From the NCBI GenBank assembly GCA_034429275.1, contig DAOUFU010000063.1, positions 1-21,158 of the forward strand: a DNA stretch of 21,158 nt, given 5' to 3'. How positions within the stretch are numbered: the stretch's first letter is position 1; the number at the start of each line of letters is the position of its first letter. The position numbers and the translations under genes are program-made. The stretch is from DAOUFU01 sp034429275 (GTDB lineage: Bacteria > Chloroflexota > Anaerolineae > Aggregatilineales > Aggregatilineaceae). The notes beneath the pieces are model-generated. The model was not told the origin of the DNA, searched no databases, and saw nothing but the letters and a program-made list of their open reading frames with translations. Positions 1-6,833 of the stretch are shown here, piece after piece.

Positions 1-474
1 CGCCGCCCCGCGTCCAAACCGGCGGAGTCTGCCACCGCCATCACTACCGGATCAACTCCTCCAGCCGCTGACCAACCTGCTTCGCGCCAACCTGCCAGGA
101 AAAAATCCAGGGCAGCGGGAGCGGCTTCGACAACTACGACCCACTCGAAATCTACCGTGAAGGTGGAGCTTGCACTCACTTATCCTCTCGCCCTGCCTGC
201 ACCCAGGATCAACCTGGAAGAGCAGACCCGGCAGATTCAGGTATTGCGGCGAAACCCGCACCTGCTGTTTGATCCCCAGATGCGCGCCACGCTCCAGCGC
301 GAAGTCGAATATCACCGGCCCTATGCCCAGTGGGCACAGACTCTGCTCACCATGCTGGCGCGGTACGATAAGCGTCAGCAGCGCATCCGGGCCGCACTCG
401 ACCCTCAGATCATCCTCGACCGGCACATCGCCTGGCAGGAAGAACAGCAGCGCAGCGCCTCTGCCAGTTCCTGA
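1..474 (+). CDS. C-terminal part of an unrecognised protein (5' end outside window)
   Basis: The frame is open from the first base to the TGA at 472-474, so this is the 157-residue tail of a longer protein. The first ~55 residues are rich in Ala, Pro, Thr, Ser and Lys (a low-complexity, basic linker). A compact ~100-residue C-terminal part follows, with predicted helices containing many Arg, Gln and Leu (for example EEQTRQIQVLRRNPHLLF and HIAWQEEQQR). The ATG at 157 lies inside this open frame and has no convincing ribosome-binding site, so I read it as internal. I recognise no family. The basic linker plus helical tail would suit a DNA/RNA-associated or scaffold protein, but this is speculation. 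Confidence 0.5.
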   Translation, partial: RRPASKPAESATAITTGSTPPAADQPASRQPARKKSRAAGAASTTTTHSKSTVKVELALTYPLALPAPRINLEEQTRQIQVLRRNPHLLFDPQMRATLQREVEYHRPYAQWAQTLLTMLARYDKRQQRIRAALDPQIILDRHIAWQEEQQRSASASS

Positions 475-566
475 GCCTCCCCCTGCCACTCGACCTGTGA
501 AGCGTTGTCTGCTATTCTGTAAAGCACGCCCTGCTCTTCTACTGCAATGTGGAGAAAAACATCCTC

Positions 567-1082
567 ATGCGATCTTCCGGTGACTCATCGCCCTCCGAAA
601 TCGGATTACCCCAGACCCATGGATCCATCCATGTGCGGCCTGTTCAACCGGCAGACGCTGAAGCGGTGCGCCAAATGTGCTGGCCCGACCGTTCTGAGGA
701 GCAGATCAAGCTGCTCATCGAGCGTGCCCGGCATCTGGCCGACAACCAGCGTGGGTTAGGCGTCGTAGGAGTGTGTGATGAGGTGGTGTGTGCCTTTGGG
801 CTACTCACGCGTTGGCCGCGCGTGGCCGAGATCAGCGACCTTTTTGTCAACAACGCCTATCGCAGTCGGGGAATCGGCACAATGATCATCCAACACCTTA
901 CGGAGGCGGCCCGCACGCTAAATATCGACAATCTGGAGATCGGAGTCGCGCTGTCCAATCCCAGGGCGCTGGCTCTTTACCGGAGGCTGGGATTTATCGA
1001 TGGGCGGATTATCCAGCTTGAACTGGGCAATGGACCGGAACCGGTGCTCTATCTCTACAAAACGCTGGTAGCCGGGTCCTGA
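567..1082 (+). CDS. GNAT-family N-acetyltransferase
   Basis: A 171-residue single-domain acetyltransferase of the Gcn5-related (GNAT) fold, which transfers acetyl from acetyl-CoA to an amine. The N-terminal beta strand IHVRPVQPADAEAVRQM is typical. The central EISDLFVNNAYRSRGIGTMII contains the acetyl-CoA pyrophosphate loop (R-S-R-G-I-G), and the C-terminal NPRALALYRRLGF is the conserved motif B region. The substrate cannot be deduced; it resembles small-molecule or RimI-like members. I chose the ATG at 567 because GGAG at 551-554 lies about 12 bases upstream; an in-frame GTG at 549 would add six residues. The gene ends 10 bp from a convergent gene, with no visible hairpin between them. A weak promoter candidate (TCGACC, 17 bp, TATTCT) lies at 490-518. 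Confidence 0.85.
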   Translation: MRSSGDSSPSEIGLPQTHGSIHVRPVQPADAEAVRQMCWPDRSEEQIKLLIERARHLADNQRGLGVVGVCDEVVCAFGLLTRWPRVAEISDLFVNNAYRSRGIGTMIIQHLTEAARTLNIDNLEIGVALSNPRALALYRRLGFIDGRIIQLELGNGPEPVLYLYKTLVAGS

Positions 1083-1092
1083 GTGCTCAACG

Positions 1093-1728
1093 TTACGCGC
1101 TATCCCCCTGATATAGTTCGCGCACAGCCGGGTCTTCGGGGTCAGGATAGGCGTACTGGTCGATCAACGTCCCCAGAGAAACCTCGGCAGCGGATCTTGT
1201 TCCCAGCAGAAGTTCTTGCAGCACAATATCGATCACCAGCAGCAGTCGCCCAAAGTGCGCGTACTGGCTGCGGAGCGCGGTGAACAATGTGGCGAAAATT
1301 CGGTCGCGCAGATCGGCATCCTGCACTCCGCTGCCCGGCCACCCTACTACCCAATCGTGCTGATAGGCCCCAATCGCTACCACGTCCGAACGCAGCCTCA
1401 CCAGTTGATCGATGGCCGCCTTACGCGCCGATGCATCTTTCAGGCGTGCGGCGTCCCGAAAGGGCACATTGCTCATCGATAGGCACAGTTGCCCCGGCTC
1501 AACCGTCCGAAGCATTCGCCCCAGTGCGCGATCGTCAAATTCGAACGCCTGCGCAATCGCCCGCATACAGGCCATGTAATACCGCAGCCGGTTTGGCTGG
1601 TTGGCCGCCCGATCCGCTCGCCAGGCTAGCGACATGAAATCGCCAAAATCGAGCGGAAGCTGCGGCGGCGCAAAAGGACTGTAGGGAGAAGTCAACTGAG
1701 CGATACGGTCTTCATCATTACGGTTCAT
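1093..1728 (-). CDS. Hypothetical protein downstream of homoserine dehydrogenase
   Basis: A cytosolic-looking protein of about 211 residues that I do not recognise. It is mostly helical with no signal peptide or membrane segment. Notable stretches are a conserved-looking MACMRAIAQAFEFDDRALGRML helix pair, a Trp-rich patch (QHDWVVGWPGSG) and a hydrophobic helix near residues 160-180 (LLLVIDIVLQELLLG). An in-frame ATG at 1737 would add three residues; I prefer 1728 because the AGG at 1738-1740 is then about 9 bases away. The gene starts about 60 bp downstream of homoserine dehydrogenase on the same strand, with no obvious terminator between, so co-transcription is likely. A role in threonine/methionine synthesis is not supported by any visible motif. 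Confidence 0.7.
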   Translation of the reverse strand: MNRNDEDRIAQLTSPYSPFAPPQLPLDFGDFMSLAWRADRAANQPNRLRYYMACMRAIAQAFEFDDRALGRMLRTVEPGQLCLSMSNVPFRDAARLKDASARKAAIDQLVRLRSDVVAIGAYQHDWVVGWPGSGVQDADLRDRIFATLFTALRSQYAHFGRLLLVIDIVLQELLLGTRSAAEVSLGTLIDQYAYPDPEDPAVRELYQGDSA

Positions 1729-1788
1729 CACCAACATCCTGTGTCGGAATCAACTTCTGCGCGCAGCAGGAAATCACCCATAACCCTA

Positions 1789-2823
1789 CTACTGAAATCG
1801 TCCGCGCGCGAGATTGATCATGTCCACCAACATCCCATAAGCAGTTGTGATGGGGCCGGTGTCCCCTTCGATAATCGTCAATCCTGGCAGTGTATCGGTC
1901 TCTATTTGAACCGCGCTGCTGGTACGTTGAACCTGGCTGAGCGGATCCGACATGTCCAGCATCAGCGGCTTCACACTGGCGCGGACGGCAGTCCCCTCGC
2001 GCACCGCTTCACACACCAGCTTGACCCGTTTTTGCTCGGCCAATGCAGCACGCACCTGTTCAGCGGTCACATCGCGAATACCGGTCCGATCCACATGAGC
2101 TGGGCGAAGGTCCGCCCCCATGAGGACATTGGCCAGCACAACGATCTTTACCGCCGCGTCCCATCCATCGATATCATTCGCGGGGTCGGCTTCGGCCACT
2201 CCCAACCGCTGCGCGCCTTCAACCGCTTGCTCAAAGGTCAGCCCCTGCTCCAACATGGTCAAGATATAGTTGGTCGTGCTGTTGAGCACCCCGCGAATCG
2301 AGCGCACTTCGGTTGCCAGCAGCGCCTCGCGCCCGATGCCCAGCACCGGCGCGCCATCCATCACGGTGCTTTCAAAGAAAAAGCCCACCCCATGCTCACG
2401 GGCCAGTGCCGTTAGCTGCCGATAGGCATAGGCCACCGGCCCTTTGTTGGCCGTCACCACATGACGCCCGCTGGCCAGCGCTGCCCGTATATAATCGGTT
2501 GCCGGTTGGCCGCTTTGCGGGTCGAGCACAGTGGCCTCCATCACCACGTCAGCAGGGCACATCTCAACAAATGCCTGTGTATCGGCTGCAGGTGCGAATC
2601 GATGCAGATCGTCCAGCCGCCCACCTGATTCCACCCGCGCCAGCGCCGAAGGCAGGTCAAGCCCGGCAGGGTCAATGGCTAACCCGCGAGAGCGCGTTGC
2701 GATTCCTGTAACTCGCACGGTCAGGTCAAAATCCGCCTGCAGGACCTCCGCCTTATCGATCAGCAAATGGGCCAGGGCACGCCCAACGTTCCCGAACCCC
2801 AGGATTGCAATATTCCACTGCAT
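1789..2823 (-). CDS. hom: Homoserine dehydrogenase (monofunctional, no ACT domain)
   Basis: Catalyses NAD(P)H-dependent reduction of aspartate semialdehyde to homoserine, the branch point towards threonine and methionine. The 344-residue protein has the N-terminal dinucleotide-binding loop GFGNVG (9-14), the VTANKGPVA motif, GVLNSTTNYIL, and the family signature around EADPANDIDGWDAAVKI; K226 matches the catalytic lysine. The C-terminal ACT domain of many bacterial homologues is absent and no aspartokinase is fused, so it lacks the usual regulatory module for threonine inhibition. The ATG at 2823 is preceded by GGGAG about 8 bases upstream on the minus strand. It is divergent from the riboswitch-controlled metH operon, and its product feeds the homocysteine those enzymes methylate. 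No riboswitch is visible on its own leader. Confidence 0.93.
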   Translation of the reverse strand: MQWNIAILGFGNVGRALAHLLIDKAEVLQADFDLTVRVTGIATRSRGLAIDPAGLDLPSALARVESGGRLDDLHRFAPAADTQAFVEMCPADVVMEATVLDPQSGQPATDYIRAALASGRHVVTANKGPVAYAYRQLTALAREHGVGFFFESTVMDGAPVLGIGREALLATEVRSIRGVLNSTTNYILTMLEQGLTFEQAVEGAQRLGVAEADPANDIDGWDAAVKIVVLANVLMGADLRPAHVDRTGIRDVTAEQVRAALAEQKRVKLVCEAVREGTAVRASVKPLMLDMSDPLSQVQRTSSAVQIETDTLPGLTIIEGDTGPITTAYGMLVDMINLARGRFQ

Positions 2824-2854
2824 AATGTGCTCCCTGCATTCAGTCTACGCGGCA

Positions 2855-2860
2855 ATTATA
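2855..2860 (-). promoter_or_regulatory. -10 box candidate for homoserine dehydrogenase
   Basis: On the minus strand a perfect TATAAT lies about 32 bases upstream of the hom ATG, so transcription would start near 2848 with a short leader carrying the GGGAG ribosome-binding site. No good -35 hexamer is seen 15-18 bases upstream, so the promoter may be weak or activator dependent. Confidence 0.4.
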
Positions 2861-2907
2861 CTCGAAATCTTCGCCTGAGTGGGTCGGGAGCAAAAGTTGA
2901 CAGGTAA

Positions 2908-2923
2908 TCGCTTGACGAAGCGA
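2908..2923. other. Small perfect inverted repeat between divergent hom and metH
   Basis: TCGCTT and AAGCGA are perfectly complementary arms around a 4-base spacer. It lies between the two divergent promoters, so it could be an operator half of a local regulator. It is short and could be chance. Confidence 0.25.
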
Positions 2924-3009
2924 CACACACGAATCGCTGATGGCCTGGCCTTGCCCGAAGACTCGCTGTCAGGTTTTGCTCGCACCCCTTGACGCTCAAG
3001 TACGTTTTT

Positions 3010-3039
3010 TTGACACCAGCCTCGCCTCTATGCTAGTAT
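3010..3039 (+). promoter_or_regulatory. Sigma70-type promoter of the metH operon
   Basis: A perfect -35 hexamer TTGACA (3010-3015) and a -10 hexamer TAGTAT (3034-3039) are separated by 18 bases. TGC directly before the -10 gives an extended -10. Predicted initiation near 3046 falls just before the first base of the riboswitch P1 stem at 3053, as expected for a riboswitch leader. Confidence 0.75.
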
Positions 3040-3052
3040 GTTGCCCTATATG

Positions 3053-3168
3053 CTCTCATCAAGAGCGGTTGAGGGACCGGCCCAATGAAACCGCGGCAAC
3101 CCGCCCCATTGCCCTATGGGGCACAGGCAGGGTGCCAACTCCGGCAGAGTGACTCTGAAAGATGAGGG
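3053..3168 (+). ncRNA. SAM-I (S-box) riboswitch aptamer
   Basis: The S-adenosylmethionine-binding aptamer is readable helix by helix. P1 is CTCTCATC (3053-3060) pairing with GATGAGGG (3161-3168). The kink-turn P2 arm starts at GCGGTT (3065-3070), with GAGGGACCGGCCC following, and closes with AACCGC (3089-3094). The invariant GGCAACC is at 3095-3101. P3 runs through the GCCCC/GGGGC stem to GGTGCCAA, and P4 is CAGAG-TGA-CTCTG (3145-3157). AAAGATGAG closes the junction. These are the hallmark S-box conserved elements. By family knowledge, SAM binding stabilises P1 and turns off downstream methionine genes, here metH and the methyltransferase/MTHFR fusion. Confidence 0.95.
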
Positions 3169-3231
3169 GCTTGCGGCAGCGGAAGGTGTTTGTGCGCGCC
3201 CCTGGACATTTTCGGGGGCGCTGTTGTGTTT
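3165..3231 (+). terminator. Riboswitch expression platform: antiterminator and SAM-dependent terminator
   Basis: The terminator stem is GCGCCCC (3196-3202) pairing with GGGGCGC (3215-3221), seven GC-rich pairs with a 12-base loop, followed by a T-rich but G-interrupted tract (3222-3235). A competing antiterminator pairs AGGGGC (3165-3170), part of it the 3' strand of P1, with GCCCCT (3198-3203), the terminator's 5' arm. With SAM bound, P1 holds 3165-3168 and the terminator can form. Without SAM, the antiterminator forms and transcription reads into metH. The imperfect T tract leaves Rho-assisted or leaky termination possible. Confidence 0.7.
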
Positions 3232-3293
3232 GTTGCCAGGGCACATCCCGATGCTGTCAGCTAAAAGCCAGATATAGAAGGAAGTGTATCCGC

Positions 3294-6200
3294 ATGATCA
3301 ACCACCTACGCACCTTTACCAACCGCCGCTACCTGGACGCCATTCAGGATCACGTGGTGATCTTTGACGGCGCAATGGGTACAAGCATCCAGCGATACAA
3401 CCTGACCGCCGATGATTTTGGGGGTGAGCGCACAAATGGTTGTAACGATTACCTGGTGATCACCCGCCCCGATGTCATTGAAAGCATCCATGCCTCGTTC
3501 CTGGCAGTGGGCAGTGAAGTCATTGAGACCAATACCTTCCGTGCCAATCGGCTCACACTGGCGGAATATGGCCTGGGTGAGCGCGTGACAGACATCAACC
3601 GCGCTGCCGCGCAGCTTGCACGCCGGGTCGCGGATCGCTTTGCCCAGGAAACCGGCATTCCGCGCTTTGTGGCAGGCAGCATTGGGCCGTCCGGCAAACT
3701 GCCCAGCTCCGAAGAGCCAGGGCTTAGCGACATTACCTTTGACGAACTGGCCAGTATCTTCTATGAGCAGGCACAGGCATTGGTCGAAGGCGGCGTCGAT
3801 CTGCTGTTGGTCGAGACAAGCCAGGATATCCTCGAAGTACGCGCCGCTGTCGCCGGAATTGACCGCTACTTCGAAGACTCTGGTCTACGAATTCCACTGC
3901 AAGTCCAGGTCACCCTGGATACCAGCGGACGGATGTTGTTTGGCACCGATATCGCGAGCGCGCTCGCCACCCTCGAATCTTTGCCGATTGATGTGATTGG
4001 CCTCAACTGCTCCACTGGCCCGGAACACATGGCCCAACCGGTCAAATTCCTGGCGGAACACAGCACTCGACCTATCAGCGTGCTGCCTAATGCCGGGCTT
4101 CCGCTCAATGTTGATGGTGAGGCCGTCTATCCCTTGCAGCCCGATCCGTTCGCGACCATGATGGCTGAATTCGTCAATTGGGGAGTGAACGTTGTCGGCG
4201 GCTGCTGTGGCACAACACCCGACCACCTCGCCCGGTTGATCGCCCAGGTGAAAGGATCACCCACCGGGCAGCGTCCAACTCCCGTTCGCACGCCCGAAAC
4301 CGAGCCTCGCGTGTCGAGTGGAATGCGTGCAGTAGCGCTCAAACAACTTCCGGCCCCAACATTGATCGGTGAACGTGTCAACAGCCAGGGCAGCCGCAAG
4401 ATCAAGCAGTACTTGCTCGCCGAAGACTACGACAGCATCCTCGAAGTAGCCAAGCAGCAGGTAGAAGCCGGGGCACATATTCTCGACGTGTGTGTGGCGG
4501 TCACCGAGCGCAGCGACGAAGCCGAGCAGATGAAGAAGGTCGTCAAAAAACTCACGCTCAACCTTGATGTGCCGCTGATGTTCGACTCGACTGAGCCACA
4601 CGTGCTCGAAGCCGCTCTCAGCATCTACCCTGGACGCGGCATTATCAACAGCATCAATCTGGAAAACGGGCGTGAGCGAATCGATGCCGTGCTGCCCATC
4701 GCCCGAAAGCACGGCGCAGCCGTGGTCGCCTTGACCATCGATCAAGAGGGCATGGCGAAGACTGCCGAACGAAAAGTAGCTGTCGCCCGTCGCATATATG
4801 ACATTGCCACACGCGAGTATGGCATGGCCGCCGAGGACCTGATCTTTGACGCGTTGACATTTACGCTGGCTACCGGCGATCCGGAAATGGCCACCAGCGC
4901 TATCGAGACCCTGGAAGGTATTCGCCGTATCAAGGCCGAACTGCCAGGTGTGCTCACCTCGCTGGGCGTGAGCAACCTCAGCTTTGGGCTGGGTCAGGCG
5001 GCGCGGGCAGTGCTCAACAGCGTATTCCTTTATCATGCGGTCGAGGCCGGGCTGGATATGGCGATTGTCAACCCGGCGCACATTACACCCTATGCTGACA
5101 TTCCCGAAGAGCAGCGTCGACTGGCTAATGCGCTCATCTTCAATGAGCACCCAGACGCCCTGGCCGACTACATCCACTATTTCGAGCAGCACTCTGTCAC
5201 GCTTGCCACCAGTGAACAAGCCGATCCTACCGCCGACATGACTGCCGAGCAGGCTCTTCACTGGCAGATCGTGCATCGCAAAAAGGACGGCGTCGAGGCA
5301 CTGATCGACGACTGCCTCACCCGCCAGGACGCAGTCGGCGTGCTGAATAACGTCCTGCTGCCTGCTATGAAAGAGGTCGGTGACAGGTTCGGCGCAGGTG
5401 AACTGATCCTGCCTTTTGTGCTGCAAAGCGCCGAGGTCATGAAAAAAGCAGTGTCCTACCTCGAAAACTTCCTCGAACGCACAGAGGGCACCTCAAAGGG
5501 CGTGGTTGTGCTGGCGACCGTCTATGGCGATGTCCACGACATCGGCAAGAACCTGGTCAAAACGATCCTGAGCAACAACGGCTATACAGTGCACGACCTG
5601 GGCAAGCAAACGCCCGCTAACGTGATCATCGAAGCCGCCGTCGAGCACCGTGCAGACGCCATCGGCCTGAGCGCGTTGCTCGTCAGCACCTCCCGGCAGA
5701 TGCCGCTCATCGTCAATGAACTGGCGCGGCGCGGCCTGGACATCCCGGTGCTGATCGGCGGTGCGGCCATCAACCGCGCGTTTGGCCACCGCATCCTTTT
5801 CCTGGAAGATACCGGTGAGCCATATGCGCCGGGCGTATTCTACTGCAAAGATGCTTTTGAAGGCCTGGAGGTCGTGGACCAGTTGGTTGATCCGGCCAGA
5901 CGTACCACATTGACCGAGCGTATCATCGCTGAAGCCCGCCGCGAAGGTGATAAACCTCGCCCGGCTGTCAAGGATCGCCGAAAAATGGGTCAGCTTTCGA
6001 CCGTGCGCCCGGCACCGGACATTCCCACCCCGCCCTTCTGGGGTACACGCGCTGTGTTGGACATCCCCGCCGATTCAGTTTTCCCGTTCATCCACAAACC
6101 AGAGCTGTTCAGGCTCAGTTGGGGAGCCAAGAATACCCAGGGCGAGGAATGGATGCGACTCGAAGTCGAATTTGAAGCGCGCCTCGATCGCATGAAGCGG

Positions 6201-6818
6201 CAGGCATTGGCGGATCACTCTTTGACTCCGCAGGCTGTCTACGGCTACTTCCCGGCCCATGGCGACGGCGACGAGGTCGTGATCTACGACCCCGACCTGT
6301 ATTCGGCATCCGGCCAGCTTGTGGAAATCGCCCGCTTCAGCTTTCCTCGTCAATCCTTCGGCGATCACCTGTGCCTGGCGGATTATTTCGCGCCGTCAGG
6401 AAGCGATCAGGTCGATGTCTGCGCATTGCAGGTCGTCACTGCCGGCCACACAGCCACAACCAGGTTTGAGGCGCTGCAAGCGGCCAACGAGTACACGGAG
6501 GCCTACTTCTTTCATGGGCTGGCTGTCCAAACTGCCGAAGCTACCGCAACTTATATGAACCGCCACATCAACCGCGAGTTGGGACTCCCGGTTGAGCGAG
6601 GTAAGCGCTATAGCTGGGGCTATCCTGCCTGTCCCGATCTCGACGATCACCAGATTGTGTTCCGCCTGCTACCCGCCGAGTCAAAGCTGGGTATGTCGCT
6701 AACCCCGGCCTTCCAGCTTGTGCCAGAGCAGTCTACGGCTGCCATCGTCATTCATCACCCCGACGCTCGCTACTTCAACGTTGGTGTCTCGCGTGCTGAA
6801 CAATTGACCCAGGTATAG
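3294..6818 (+). CDS. metH: Cobalamin-dependent methionine synthase MetH
   Basis: Transfers methyl from 5-methyl-THF via methylcobalamin to homocysteine, giving methionine. The 1174-residue protein has the full MetH domain order. A homocysteine/zinc domain (~12-315) carries zinc cysteines C239 (NCSTG) and C304/C305 (GGCCGTTPDH). A pterin-binding domain (~345-600, LIGERVNSQGSRK, DSTEPHVLEAAL) follows, then a cobalamin cap and Rossmann region (~650-865) with DVHDIGKN, where H748 is the axial cobalt ligand. The C-terminal AdoMet reactivation domain (~905-1165) contains GYPACPD at 1109-1115. The length is close to E. coli MetH (about 1227). I chose the ATG at 3294, preceded by GAAGGAAG about 10 bases upstream; the upstream in-frame ATG at 3162 lies inside the riboswitch. 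It is the first gene of the SAM-riboswitch operon. Confidence 0.97.
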   Translation: MINHLRTFTNRRYLDAIQDHVVIFDGAMGTSIQRYNLTADDFGGERTNGCNDYLVITRPDVIESIHASFLAVGSEVIETNTFRANRLTLAEYGLGERVTDINRAAAQLARRVADRFAQETGIPRFVAGSIGPSGKLPSSEEPGLSDITFDELASIFYEQAQALVEGGVDLLLVETSQDILEVRAAVAGIDRYFEDSGLRIPLQVQVTLDTSGRMLFGTDIASALATLESLPIDVIGLNCSTGPEHMAQPVKFLAEHSTRPISVLPNAGLPLNVDGEAVYPLQPDPFATMMAEFVNWGVNVVGGCCGTTPDHLARLIAQVKGSPTGQRPTPVRTPETEPRVSSGMRAVALKQLPAPTLIGERVNSQGSRKIKQYLLAEDYDSILEVAKQQVEAGAHILDVCVAVTERSDEAEQMKKVVKKLTLNLDVPLMFDSTEPHVLEAALSIYPGRGIINSINLENGRERIDAVLPIARKHGAAVVALTIDQEGMAKTAERKVAVARRIYDIATREYGMAAEDLIFDALTFTLATGDPEMATSAIETLEGIRRIKAELPGVLTSLGVSNLSFGLGQAARAVLNSVFLYHAVEAGLDMAIVNPAHITPYADIPEEQRRLANALIFNEHPDALADYIHYFEQHSVTLATSEQADPTADMTAEQALHWQIVHRKKDGVEALIDDCLTRQDAVGVLNNVLLPAMKEVGDRFGAGELILPFVLQSAEVMKKAVSYLENFLERTEGTSKGVVVLATVYGDVHDIGKNLVKTILSNNGYTVHDLGKQTPANVIIEAAVEHRADAIGLSALLVSTSRQMPLIVNELARRGLDIPVLIGGAAINRAFGHRILFLEDTGEPYAPGVFYCKDAFEGLEVVDQLVDPARRTTLTERIIAEARREGDKPRPAVKDRRKMGQLSTVRPAPDIPTPPFWGTRAVLDIPADSVFPFIHKPELFRLSWGAKNTQGEEWMRLEVEFEARLDRMKRQALADHSLTPQAVYGYFPAHGDGDEVVIYDPDLYSASGQLVEIARFSFPRQSFGDHLCLADYFAPSGSDQVDVCALQVVTAGHTATTRFEALQAANEYTEAYFFHGLAVQTAEATATYMNRHINRELGLPVERGKRYSWGYPACPDLDDHQIVFRLLPAESKLGMSLTPAFQLVPEQSTAAIVIHHPDARYFNVGVSRAEQLTQV

Positions 6819-6833
6819 GGAGTATCGACCAAC

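Noticed and set aside
2897..2902. TTGACA as a second plus-strand -35 upstream of the riboswitch
   Set aside because: No acceptable -10 box 15-19 bases downstream.
3162..3293. In-frame upstream start for metH inside the riboswitch, adding 44 residues
   Set aside because: The ATG lies in the P1 3' strand, lacks a ribosome-binding site, and the extra residues would be encoded by the terminator; the ATG at 3294 has GAAGGAAG and matches MetH family N-termini.
4257..5426. Long open frame on the minus strand within metH (389 codons)
   Set aside because: It is antisense to conserved MetH domains and its protein has no recognisable fold; it is a GC-rich codon-bias shadow.
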